Source of the DNA: Bimuria novae-zelandiae CBS 107.79
Taxonomy: Eukaryota; Ascomycota; Dothideomycetes; Pleosporales; Didymosphaeriaceae
Direction: 5' to 3'
Assembly (NCBI GenBank): GCA_010015655.1
Contig: ML976683.1
Location: 230,722-294,721, forward strand
Length of the DNA: 64,000 bases
Shown here piece after piece: positions 20,510-32,612 of the stretch; position 1 is the stretch's first letter, and each line of letters begins with the position of its first letter. Below the pieces are notes generated by a model. That model was not told the origin of the DNA and searched no databases. It worked only from the letters and a program-made list of their open reading frames with translations. A program made the translations under genes and the position numbers.

Positions 20510-21540
20510 ATGTCTTTCGAAACGACTGCGACCATTGCGTCCTTTGGGGGCAAGCTCTTGAAGCTCAAGCACCAGTCTTCAAGCACAGGCACAGACATGG
20601 CCCTCAATCTTTACCTTCCCCCTCAAGCTCTCAAGTCCGGGGCGCAAGTGCCAGTACTATTCTATCTGTCTGGCTTGACATGCACTGGGGACAATTGCTC
20701 TGAGAAGGGTTTCTTCCAACACGGTGCCAGCCAGAAGGGCATTGCTGTAGTGTACCCAGATACCAGCCCACGTGAGTCGGACGTCGGATTCGTCGTGTCT
20801 TGCACGTTACAACCACTAATCTGCACCAACAGGAGGTTTGAAGATCGAGGGCGAGGACGATGCGTACGATTTTGGCTCCGGGGCAGGCTTCTACGTAGAT
20901 GCGACCAAGGAGCCGTGGAACAAGGGATACAACATGTACTCGTACATCACCAAGGAACTTCCCGACGCTTTGTTCGCACACTTCAAAGAGCTGGATGGCA
21001 ACCGAGTTAGCATCACCGGTCACAGCATGGGCGGTCACGGAGCTCTGACACTCGTATGGTGATCATATATAACGGTTGTTAGTCAAGCTGACAGAAGGCA
21101 GTTCCTCAAGAACCCCGGAAAGTACAAGTCCGTCTCCGCATTCGCGCCCATCGCCAACCCCATCAACGCGCCTTGGGGCCAGAAAGCATTCAAGGGCTAC
21201 TTTGGCGAGGACCAGCAGCAGAAGTGGAAGGAGCACGATGCGACTGAGCTTGTGAAACAGTGGAAAGGCCCGTTGGAGATTCTCATTGATGTGGTGCGTT
21301 AGCTCATCGGTTTCGAGCAGAAGAGCTATGGCGAACATTGACATCGAACAGGGTACCGGCGACAACTTCTACAAGCAGAAGCAGCTCCTTCCCGAGAACT
21401 TCATCGAGGCGGCGAAGCAGACGGGCAATGACAAGGGCATCAACCTCCGGATGCAACCCGACTACGACCACAGCTACTACTTCATGGCCACGTTCGCGGA
21501 CGACCACATTGCATGGGCTGCGAAGCACTTGGGCGTATAG
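20510..21540 (+). CDS. S-formylglutathione hydrolase (esterase D)
   Basis: Four exons (20510-20771, 20833-21053, 21102-21293, 21352-21540; introns 61, 48 and 58 nt) give 287 residues, the usual family length. It hydrolyses S-formylglutathione to formate and glutathione, the last step of glutathione-dependent formaldehyde detoxification, in the cytosol. The alpha/beta-hydrolase signature is complete: [20 protein letters not shown], nucleophile Ser152 in [10 protein letters not shown], acid Asp229 in GTGDNFY, and His265 in PDYDHSYYF. The DTSPRG block is restored by the first splice. The start ATG has a CACC context. All four catalytic-core segments are intact, so it is predicted functional. Confidence 0.95.
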
Positions 21541-22411
21541 TGGGTGAAATTGTCCCCGAGGTGTATCGTTTGTTAACCGCTACAGAAGCGCCTCGGGCGC
21601 GAAAGGCAGGCTCTAGGTGGCTCAAAGCTGTTTCCACGTTCGTGTAAAACATGTTGCATTGCGGGTTGGCGATGGTGTGGATAAGGGTACTGGATAGTGA
21701 TGTACATAGCTCAACAACACCAAGCTGGCCAACTGCACGCTTATGAACGAGTAGTTGTTCGAATAGACAGTCATGCATAGATCGTTTGTTACACACACCT
21801 TGGCTGAGTCCCCTCACTGCGTTATCACTGGTGAACATTGTCATCCGTAATGGAGTCAGTCGTTTACGGTACCGTGGTTCAACACGGTCTGAGTTAAACC
21901 TCGATACTAATTTTGCGCAGATACTATGAAGCACTAGGTTGACAGAGGGGAGACCTGGAAGCGCCATTACGATTGCATTTATTCTTCCGCTGATGGTACA
22001 TTGCGGAGACGTTCAAGCTCGGCACTTTGCGATGGTAAATTTAAGGCACGTGGGGCGCCCGTTTTGATGGTTGGGTTCCGCTGCACACACAGAATTGCTG
22101 TCTACCTGCCAAACCAGGTCACGCGAACAAAGAGCCCGATTCTGCTCCTGCTTCCGGTATAGCTGTCGCAGCACTGCTACTGCCTATCCGCCAGCCTCGA
22201 CCGCCTGCGACACAAACATTTTACCCCCGCAGTCGCCTGAAGGTGCTTGCTGCCCCGCGTTCCGCTTTCACCGCCCGACACAATCGTGCCATGCAGGCAG
22301 AGCTCACCCCAATGGCCCGGTAGCTTTGCGGAAACGACACCACGCCACTGTCTGGGTTGCTATACTTTTACCACTCGTGCATCCACCTGAGATCTGGGGC
22401 GGTGGTGCAAA
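21541..22411. other. Intergenic; promoter region of LOS1
   Basis: About 870 bp between two plus-strand genes. No ORF with recognisable content, no repeat and no RNA gene was seen. Confidence 0.45.
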
Positions 22412-25400
22412 ATGGAGGCCCAGGTACAAGCTGCTTGCCCCGCGTGTTTACCATGACTGACTGGATGCTCCTTCCAGGTCGAAAATGCGATCCAAATCGC
22501 CTCGGACCCCACCTCGAGCCAGCAACTACGCGGTCAAGCCATACAATACATTCACCAATTGCGCACCGACGGCTCTGCATGGCAGGCTGGTCTGAACCTG
22601 TTCACACGCGATCCCTGCCCGTCCGAGATCATCCGCCATACCTCTCTCGACCTCGTAAACAACGCCGTCCAGGAGCACCGTCTCGATGACCAGAGCTTGT
22701 CGTACATCAAAGACACTCTCATGAACTACATCCGGCAGACGTACGGAGGCACATCGACGGACACAGGCCACATACAGAACAAGCTGATGCAGACAATGAC
22801 CTACCTCTTCGTAGCGTTATATCCCTCTTCGTGGCAATCCTTTTTCGACGATTTCCGCGCCTTGGCTGGCGACCAAACAATCATCGGCAACGTCAACCAC
22901 ACCACGACGTTGCTGTACCTGCGTATGCTCGCGCAGGTGCACGATGAGATTGCAGATGTTCTAGTGGCACGATCGGAAGACGAGAAGAAGCGAAACACGG
23001 AGTTGAAAGACTTGATCCGCCAGCGCGATGCGCAGAAGATCTCATTATCATGGCAGGAAATACTGGCGAAGTGGAGGGAGACAGACGCGCGACTCATTCA
23101 GTTATGTTTGAACACCATAGGCCGCTGGGTCAGCTGGATCGACATTTCTCTCGTCGTTAACGAGAATATGATCATGATTCTACTCCAGATGGCCGGCCAA
23201 CAGGATTCCTCGCCCTCGGAGAGTGTCACAATCTCTCGCGACGCAGCGATTGATACCTTCTCCGAAATCGTAGGCAAGAAGATGGGTCCTGTGGACAAGG
23301 TACAGCTGATTGAGGTCCTCAATCTAAACTCAGTTGTCCGTCAGCTCATCAGCAGCCCCGCTCTTGCCGACCAAAACACTTCTACTTATGACAATGATCT
23401 TGCCGAGACTGTTGCAAGACTAGTTAATAACATCGTTTTTGACATTGTCAGGGTCCTGGAGAACGACAACGTTGATGAACAAACTCGCCAGCGCGCCAAT
23501 GGCCTTGTCCAAGCCTTCTCGCCCTACTTACTGCGGTTCTTCGCTGATCAATACGACGAAGTCTGTTCAACCGTCATTCCTTCACTAACTGATCTACTCA
23601 CTTTCTTTCGTAAATTGCAAAAGAAGACCGGCTCCTTGCCATCCCAGTATGCAGCCGTGCTTCCTCCGGTCCTCGAGGCGATTGTTGCAAAGATGAAATA
23701 CGATGATGCTGTTACCTGGGGCGAAGAGGGCGAGCAGACAGACGAGGCAGAATTTCAAGACCTTCGAAAACGACTCCACGTTCTGCAGCAAACAGTCGCA
23801 GCTATTGACGAGAGCTTTTATATCGAGACTTTGAGTCGTGTAGTGAGCGATACCTTCGGTCGTCTGGCTGCGGGAGGCCATTCGTCACTCAACTGGCGCG
23901 ATCTGGACCTGGCGCTATACGAGATGTATTTGTTCGGCGAAATGGCGATGCGCAACTCCGGTCTGTACGCTAAACGCGAACCTTCATCTGTGGCTGCAGA
24001 GCGGCTAGTAGGGATGATGAACAGCATGCTAGATGCTGGTAAGTAGTTTTCAACTGCTACAATGAAAATATGCTGACCTAGCTAGATATTGCAAATTACC
24101 CTCACCCTGCCATACAACTTCAGTACATGGAGATTTGCGTTCGCTATTATCAATTTTTCGAACAGAATCCACACCAGATTCCCAAAGTGCTCGAGAATTT
24201 CGTTCGTCTGACCCACAACGACCATGTCAAAGTCCGCTCAAGATCTTGGTACCTCTTCCAGCGTCTTGTCCGCCATCTACGATCACAGCTTGGCAATGTT
24301 TCGTACAATATCATCCAGGCCATCGGCGACCTCCTCACCATCAAAGCCGAGTTGCCAGAAGACTCTGGGGATGACATGTCATCTGACGAAGAAGATCTAT
24401 CCGCGGATGCTCTTTTTGACTCGCAATTGTATCTATTCGAAGCAGTCGGATGCATTGCTTCCTCCAGTACCGTCTCGACGGACGACAAGAAGCTCTTCGC
24501 GCAAACTATCATGAATCCGCTGTTCGTCGATTTGGAGCGGACATTACCACAAGCGCAAAATGGCGACGAACGCTCCGTCTTGCAGATTCATCATATCATC
24601 ATGGCCATTGGGACCCTTGCGCGTGGGTACTCTGACTGGGTTCCCTCAAGCAATAGCAAACTCCCACAAAGCGAGGTATCGGATGAGTTTGCGAAGGCTT
24701 CCGAAGCTATCCTCATTGCCCTGAAGTCTCTCAACTCATTCATTATGGTTCGATTCGCTGCTCGCTTTGCGTTTTCACGCATGATTGCTGTACTTGGTTC
24801 GCGGCTACTCCAGGAAATTCCTTCCTGGATTGAGGGTCTACTCGCGCTGAGCTCCTCCATGGATGAAATTGCCACATTCATGAAAGTGTTAAATCAAATC
24901 ATCTTTACGTTTAAGGCGGAAATTGCTGGTATACTTGATACAGTCCTCACACCGCTGCTCCAACGCATCTTCACGGCCTTGGCGGTGACACCTTCCGGCA
25001 CCGACGACGAGATACAGTTGCAAGAACTTCGTCGGGAATATCTCAACTTCATGCAGGTGGTGCTAGGAAACGGGCTCGGGTCTGTATTTGTGAGCGAGGC
25101 CAACCAGGCCACGTTCGACACCATCATCACATCAATCGACGCATTTGCTAGGGACACATCCGACTATCAAACGGCGCGTTTGGCTATCTCAGTGCTCATT
25201 CGCATGACGTCGGTTTGGAGCGGTCCAGACAAAGTAGGACCTGGAGCCAACCCGACGGCGACATCTCCAGTGACGACACCGATTCCCGGCTTCGAGAACT
25301 ACGTGGTGGAACGCTTCGGCCCGCTCGTATGGTCAATTCCGGCATCGGGTGGGTTCAACTCGAAAGACGCGCAAGCGAAACAAGTCCTCTACGAAGCTGC

Positions 25401-25599
25401 CAACTTGCAAGCAGAGATTGTCAGGAAAGTGGGTGAGCCGTATGTCGAGCGGATACGGTCCGATCTCACTGGCATGGGCGTGGGTGGAGAGGTGGTAGAC
25501 CAGTACCTGCGCACGCTCGCAGGGGCATTTGAAGGCGCGAAGAAGGAGAAGGAGTGGCGGGTGTTCTTTGCGCGGTTCGTGGATTCGGCGCGAGGCTAA
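22412..25599 (+). CDS. LOS1: Exportin-T, nuclear tRNA export karyopherin
   Basis: Exons 22412-22423 (12 nt), 22478-24038 and 24086-25599 give 1028 residues, the size of Los1/exportin-T. The first exon codes only Met-Glu-Ala-Gln; after a 54-nt intron the protein continues VENAIQIASDPTSSQQLRGQ, the importin-beta-like N-terminal helix. Recognisable blocks include FTRDPCPSEIIRHTSLDLVN, WQSFFDDF, RWVSWIDISLVVN, and DIANYPHPAIQLQYMEICVR across the second splice; the rest is helical HEAT-type sequence. Exportin-T binds mature tRNA with RanGTP and carries it through nuclear pores. The open frame can be extended only to a TTG at 22559, which would lose the Ran-binding N-terminus, so the micro-exon model is preferred. 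Confidence 0.92.
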
Positions 25600-27619
25600 G
25601 GTCGGAGGATGGAGGGTGATGAGAAGTGAGAGAGGAGAGGTGTTTTGATTCTGGCGCTCTAGCGTTCATGGAGGTTAGTATATTTTGCATTGAAGGCGTG
25701 CATGAGGCATTGGACAAGGTTGCATGTGCGGATATACCACGATAAATCTCAGGTAACTGATTGTGAGTTTCACTAGAAGTTTGGCGCGCGTTTTGACTGT
25801 AGACTCTAGGGTGAGCGGCAGCGGCAGCGGCATGAGATGGCACTCGCCAGATGTCTTGCCATTAGTCGTCTTACAGTACGATATCGAAGCTGCCCAGCAG
25901 GGTTAATGCACAGTTGGACTTCGCATTGCAAATCCTAAGCGTACGCCACAGATTAGATAAGAGAAGACAAGATTGGAATATCAACCTTGGCATTGCTATA
26001 ATGCAGGATATAAAAACGCGACAAATACGAGGGCCGCACATGGAGAATGGTTCATGGTGCTGGAAGAAAATGGTTGACCCATGTTCGGCTGAACACGGCA
26101 CTCCCGCAGCACTAAGGATGGTCACGACCATGCTGTTGCGAGACAAACAGCCGAAAGTGGTCCAGGATGTTTTTCTCCGCAGACGATCAAGACGCCAATC
26201 AGCCAGCAGCGCCCTAGCGAGATTGGAAGGAAGAGGGACGCCAAGGGTTTCCAGCTGACCACGCACGACGATCAGCCTCGGTGTCGCGCAATGCCCATCA
26301 CTGCCGATGCGCTGGTGGGTGAAGGGAACGATTCGCCGGCATAGGGCCGAGAGATAGTCGCCACTGGGCTCGCGAGCGTGGCCGCGCTGGTCGATTGCTT
26401 GTCATATCTTTCCTCGTGGGCAAGAGATGTTGGTTGGAGGGCGTTGTGTGTGGGGCGTCAAAAGTGCTGCTCACGATGGAAATGCTCTGGCCCCGGGGCA
26501 ATCTGCCGCGGCGGACGATGACCTGCCTGTTCGGTGTGAAGACCCGGCTATGGATAGGACGGAGTGTGGAGTGAGTTGGGGGACTGGATGGTTCACAAAT
26601 CGAGCATGTACATAGATAGCTGGGCGGCTGCACTAGTCGTGATGGTGAAGTTGAAGTCCGCAGCTCTGTGAACACACACGGACGATGGCCTCGCGCACGC
26701 TTTGCTTGGCCACCGGATCTGCGTGCGGCGATCAGCGCCTCCGAACGGCGACGCTTCTAGCATATTTCTAGAAGTTGGCCACTCGCGGGGAAGGCTGTCG
26801 ACAGGGCGGGCCGCACTGTGCAATGACGCGCTTCGATGGTGGGCAAGTGTTGCGCGCTGCGCTGTCTTGAGTGACGGTTGGGCGTGCTGCTGCTTCAGAG
26901 TAGACCGGCTGCTGTTCCCCGTCTGCAGCCAAGCTCACGGCTTCTAGAAGGACGGTGGAAGCTCGACGGCGGACGCCCATTGGCCGGGCAGGGCGGGCTA
27001 TCGCGCTTTTGGGGTCGAGTCCGGCGGCCGTGTCGCTGTCCAGTGTCGCTTTACCACCCTCGACTGTGCGTACCCAGTGAGTGCGCCTGCGTTCGCCATC
27101 GCGGCCTCGCCGCTTCCCCATCGACGACCACGGCAGCGACGACGCTCCCTCGCTCCTTCTGCGCGCACCGTCGCGCCTGCCCTGCCGCCTCTCTCGCGCC
27201 TGCCCTGCCGTCTCGCTCGCGCCTGCCCTGCCCTGCCCTCGCGCCCCCAGCGCTGTCGCTGCCCGCCGACATTCCTCAACGTCGCCTCTGCGTGGCCCCA
27301 GCTCGACCTCCAGACAGCGCCGTCGGGACCTCCTGGGAACCTCGTCGTTTCAGGCTAGATCTGTCTTTCCCCACGCCGGCCACAATTGGCGCTCAGAGCC
27401 CTCGCCCTCCGGCCGTCCACCGCAGAGGCAGACGACCGTCCCAATTGCACCCGCACGCCCTCGCAGCGCGCCCGCCTGAGCCCGCCGTCCGCCTCGCCGT
27501 CCGCCCGCGATCACCGCCCCCCATTTTGCGCCCGACGTCGACACCCTCCCGACCGAGCGGGAGGCGCCACGACTCGCTGAGACCAGTGCTCGCTGGTCGC
27601 TGCACAAAGAGTGGAGAAG
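25600..27619. other. 2-kb intergenic region, long leader of the phosphodiesterase gene
   Basis: No protein-coding content was recognised on either strand. From about 27050 the sequence is C/T-rich and G-poor on the plus strand, with imperfect repeats of GCGCCTGCCCTGCCG near 27165-27245. This is typical of fungal promoters and long 5' leaders. ORFs here (for example 26878-27654) are by-products of that composition. Confidence 0.5.
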
Positions 27620-30600
27620 ATGGAGCATGGCGCCTGCAATGTGATATACATTGACCGCCGCGCCCACGACGAGCATGTGCGACGCGAGACGCTATCCAGC
27701 TCGCTCGTTGCGCGGACGTCCACGGCCAACGTGCCCCAGGGCTACTTCCCGGGCTCGGGGAAGGCGCCGCCGCCCGAAGTCCACACCAACGTCGAGAGCA
27801 TTCTCTCGACATTCAACGAAGGTACGCCGTCCATCTCCCACGCCGCTGCGTCATAGCACTGACCCAGCCGTACAGTGCATGTGTGCGCTTCCGGCGGATC
27901 ATGTCTTGCCAGGATCACCCAGCTCCTCGAATCCACCAGAGACAACGTCCCCATTGTCGTGCTCATAGACCTGCCCTACGACGAAGAGCAGCGACTGAAA
28001 CGCTTGTCGCGCGAGCCCAGAGCCCCGTCGCCCACCGCCACGCGTCTCATCAGGATAAACACAGACGAGCCCGACGACATCTACGGCATGCACCTGCTCA
28101 CCCACATCTCGTCCGAAATCGCCTCGAAGAACTTCTCGAAACTGGTCATTCCCGTCGTAATACTGAGCGGTCTGGATCGCGAATGGGCTTCCAATACATT
28201 ACCCTCGCTCACAGTGCACGGCTCGCAGGTGCTCACTGACACCGTCCGACTGGTCAGATACCTGGACGCCGGCGCCGTGGACGTTCTGCCAAGTCCCTTG
28301 TCAAAAGATAGCGTGCATGGACTTGTTATACATGCATACCGCGTGCACAAGGAGGTTGCGCGAGACGAGGCCAGTTTCCTTACAACTAAGAGGAATAGGA
28401 AGCTGAGCTGGGTCGGCGTGAACGACCAAAAGCCCTACGCCTATTTGCGCGAGGCCATGGTATCCAACCTCATGGGCGGCATCTGCAACCCCGAAACCGT
28501 CGGAGAATCTTTAGAATCAACGTAATTTTCTCCTTGCGCAGAGTCTGTGTGCGTTACTGACAGTTCTAGTGACATGTATGTTGAAGAGGACCGGAAACAT
28601 GACATTGCAAAAGCAATCGGTGCTTGGGCTTTCTCTGCGCACGATTTCACAGACGACGAGCTTCTATATGCTGCTTTGCTTATGTTGAAGCATGCACTGC
28701 AAATGCCCGAAGTGGAACAGTGGTGCATGACTGATGGTACGTATGGTTGATACGTAGCCTGTTTCTCTACTGACTCCATCGCTCACCAGACGAACTCACC
28801 GTATTTCTTCTCGCCAGTCGCACAGCGTATAATGAGTTTGTACTCTATCACAATTTTCGACATGTGGTCGACGTCCTCCAAGCCCTGTTCCATTTTCTGG
28901 TGCAAATCGGCACGTTGCCATGGTATCCGACTGATACTCCGCGAGCCCAGCCTGCACCGGATTCACCGATAGCGCAACTACTCAAGCCATTCGACGCACT
29001 TACACTCCTTGTATCTGCCATCGGGCACGATGTTGGGCATCCTGGTGTCAATAATGCGTTCCTTGTCGCGTTGAACGCTCCCTTAGCCCAGCTATATAAC
29101 GATCGTTCTGTCTTGGAATCGTTCCACTGCGCTGCATATTCGCAGATACTGCGGCGTTACTGGCCAAAAGCTTTCTCCGATGCTGCTATGAGAAAATTGA
29201 TGATCAACAGTATTCTCGCCACAGACATGGGTTTGCACTTCAAGTACATGAGCGATCTTGGGAACCTTCAAGAGAAACTCGGACACGACAAAGGCATGAT
29301 TGACGGTTGGAATGTCAAGATCCGCGAGGAGAACAAGGATTTAGCTTGTGGTCTTCTGATCAAATGTGCCGATATCAGCAACGTTGTAGGTGGCTTCCTC
29401 CGTGCGTGATGGTGTAGCTGACAAAGCTGGAGGCACGTACATTCGAGACAGCCGCTCGATGGGCGAACGTTCTTACAGACGAATTCAGTAACCAAGGCGT
29501 GATGGAAGAAGAATTGCAAATGCCGTCTTGCTTATTCGGCGGACCACCTGTGCGCGACGATGTAATCAAGCTTGGAGAGTCACAGATTGGTTTTATGAAC
29601 ATTTTTGCAAGGCCTCTTTTCGAAGCTGTTGCGGATATTTTGCCTGCGATGCGCTACGCCGTGGACGAGATCCTGACGAACAAGTCCATATGGGAGAGGA
29701 AGATCAACGACGAGAGGAACAAAGCAAAAAAGAACCCACATCTCTCACTAGGGCACCTCAACCCGTCATTCGCTTTAGACCCGACGCCGAGTCCCTTGTC
29801 AGGCGGGCCTCTAGGTTCGAAACCCCCGCCTCCCGCTACATTACCAACTTCTCAGATTGGTCGCACGGTGCAGAGCTCGACATGGGTTATTGATTCAAAC
29901 GACGGAGGTCGACGAAGCTCTGGAGGTTCTTTACATGGCGTGCTGTCAAACTCACGACCATCGTCAGGCGTTGATAGGGGCTCGCAACGCTCGTCTTGCG
30001 CTGGTCTTGCAAGTGCCCGCTCTCGGGAAACCCAAAGTCCATCACGTCGAGGCAGTGGTGACGCGAGCTTGACAGCAATCCTAGTCACTCAGACACCGGG
30101 TCAAGGTGACACACCTGAAAACGAGCCTGATCATACGCCATCCGGTCAGCCACCCTCGATTGTCGGAAATCGCAAAGATACAATGACCAAATCGTCGCCC
30201 AAAAAGGAAAAGGACACGAGGCCAGTCACAGCGCCTTCGGCACGACACAGTCAGGGTAAGATTCCAAACGCACCAGACGCCCTAATCTATTTTCCCTCCC
30301 ATTGGCCTTTGGGCACTGGTCCTGACCTTGACTCAGCAACAAACCTGTTTCCGGTCCCTCATCCGCCGTCGCAAAGCCACTCGGAGGTAGATCTCTCTAC
30401 TACTGCAAATGGGAACTTCGATGGCTCAAAAATGCAGACATGGGAGTCCAACAAACTCAGTAACGATAGCAACGTCTCTAGATCCGATGGATTCCGTGAT
30501 CAACATCGTCGAAGCGAATGGTGGAGGCCCGCCCGTAGAAACCGCGATCATCGAAACGGCGGCTATGACACGCCAAACCAGCAGCAAGACGCGATGCTAG

Positions 30601-30794
30601 ATCCAACTCCCCACGACTCGACTTCCGCAATAGCGACAAGTCCATCCCGGACCAGTCGAGCAGGGAAGCTGAAGAGTTTCTTTAGACGCAAGTCCGGTAA
30701 AACGGTCGACCAAGAGAAGCAACTTTCCAGCCACGGTAGTTCTTCTCAAATACCCGCCAGCGAACCCGGACGATCTGTCAATAGCGACGAATGA
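27620..30794 (+). CDS. Cyclic nucleotide phosphodiesterase with N-terminal degenerate receiver domain
   Basis: Five exons (27620-27821, 27876-28521, 28570-28736, 28790-29385, 29433-30794) give 990 residues; all introns are 47-54 nt. The PDEase domain has YHNFRHVVDVLQ, then HDVGHPGVNNAFL with metal ligands His418-Asp419, then ATDMGLHFKYM and KCADISNV followed by ARTFETAARWA. It hydrolyses cAMP and so sets PKA signalling. Residues about 68-225 look like a response-regulator receiver (PIVVLIDLP with Asp99, PVVILSG, YLDAGAVDVLPSPLS), but the Lys normally before the final Pro is Ser207, so it is probably not a normal phospho-relay domain. The tail after about 640 is Ser/Pro-rich. The intron 3 acceptor could also be 28563, adding two residues. 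Confidence 0.9.
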
Positions 30795-32612
30795 AACAGG
30801 CCGGCGGACTTTTGATTTCTCACTCTCTTGGTTTCACGTTTCCTCCACTGGTACCTTCACTTCGCGATATCCCCGTAACTTCTATAGCAAGTTACGCCCG
30901 CAAAAGCAACCTTTCGTCTTTAACTTAACCTGGGCAGGCCTGTTCCGCGCAAGACTTTTCTTACATCGAACTCGGAATTCTTTTATTTTGGACCTATACG
31001 CACGATGTTACCGAAGCAACGAAACGCTGCCACCAATGTACTTTTTACAGGTCCGATTCTTGAGGCCGCGGCCTTCGGGTGGTTTACCAGCGACTGTTCT
31101 CTCCTACTTCATTGCTCTCACCTCTCGTTCGATATCCTCGCATTTTCTTGTGGAGCATCTTTTGATGGGCTCACTTGTCGCGTGCGGTCGCTCGACTTCT
31201 GTCCCATTAGCTGGGGTGAAAAAAAATCTGTTTTTCGAACCAATGGGAGCCTGAGGGTGCGAGCTTTGTAATGACGGTCGGTGTATTGTTGCATCCTTGG
31301 GCGGTTGTGGGCTCTTTTTGAGTTGTGGGCTCAGCACTCAGCTGTATGCAAAAGAGGGTATTGGGGGGCTACGATCGACTTCACTCTCAACTGCGAGTTT
31401 TCTTTGGTTTTAAAAGCGTCACGAGGACGTGAAGCGCCTTTTGCTTCTAGTACGAGGAAGTAGAGTAGGCGATGAAGGTAGCCCGCGGTGGGATTATTGT
31501 GTCGGCGTGAGGAAAGGAATGGCCTCGCTGAGGAAAACAGCGAGAGAGACGAGTTGCTACGACCGATAACTACGTAATGAATGTATTCCCGAATCACTCA
31601 TCTCAGTGCCGAAGGCCTTGTCTACTTTACTCATTTTATTCATCTTGCTTGCGTGAGTTGCAAAGCGTGGCTAGGCTTAGTGTTCATGCCGCGGTGGGCC
31701 CGCTCCAGGGACATGACTCATTTAGGTTCGGCCACAGCACGTTCACCCAACACTGACCATGTACATCTTCATGTCGTGTTCCGCCGCTTACGCGGATAGC
31801 TTTTCCCAGCGTGCGCACAAAAGCAAGAAGGAGGCGGGCTAATATTTGTGCATGCGCTTGGGCTAGGCTGGCAGAACTTCAGGGATGTTTACTCGCACCG
31901 ACGTCCGTCGGCTCAATTCACTCCGCCAAGATTGTACAAAAATACCGGAACTACTGTATAATGGGAATGCTCCGAAAGATACCGTATCGGTACACCCTAG
32001 GTGGCACTTAAAACCATGGGAGCTTGCACGTACGCGTACCTGAGCCGCCGCTACTCTACGTGCATACTGTAGACCTGGAATTTGAGTTCTAACTACCTTT
32101 CAAAGAAGGATAAGGTGGAGACCTACAAATTTCTGACTATACTATTTCTAATAGCATTGGGCGTTGAAGAAGCTCTGAGCTCTCGTCGGCTCCTACGGGT
32201 ACCTGATCACCATTTGGAGGAGCCGAGAGCGAGTAGGGCAAAGACACTAGGGATGCGGAATGCCGTAAAGGCCGCACAGTGGGGTGAGCGGGGAGGAGGT
32301 TATAAAGTGCCTTGGGCGCGCGATCAAGCCGATGGGAAAGTTGCATGTGAGAGTACGACTTTCCGTTGTCTTCGTCTGTTCATTCGTCCGTCGCTATTTG
32401 GGCTCTTGGTGCCTGCGGGTTAGTAGGTTCATCGGGATGCGTAATATCCTTGTCGGTGCTGCTGTTGCAACGTAGGCGGTGTTTGTGCGCGCAGCGCGGC
32501 CATCGAAACGAAGACGCGGTTTGAATTACATTACACGAGTACGTAGACTCGAGTTGCCCCAGGCTTTGAACACGTTTCTGTACCCATATCACACACTAAC
32601 CATCTCATCCAG
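30795..32612. other. Intergenic region without recognised genes
   Basis: Presumed 3' untranslated region of the phosphodiesterase gene followed by about 1.5 kb without coding signal. Near the right end a short ATG frame at 32437 encoding a hydrophobic start may be the remnant first exon of the following pseudogene; a TAG interrupts it. Confidence 0.45.

Noticed and set aside
22559..24046. LOS1 starting at 22559 in exon 2
   Set aside because: The codon is TTG, and the upstream micro-exon plus intron restore the conserved N-terminal helix.
26878..27654. 258-codon frame upstream of the phosphodiesterase gene
   Set aside because: Composition-driven (C-rich leader sequence), Arg/Pro/Ser-rich, no domain, and overlaps the phosphodiesterase start in another frame.
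29800..29850. tRNA-like T-arm word (GGTTCGAAACCCC) near 29815
   Set aside because: It lies in the coding part of the phosphodiesterase gene and no cloverleaf forms around it. No convincing tRNA gene was found in the window.
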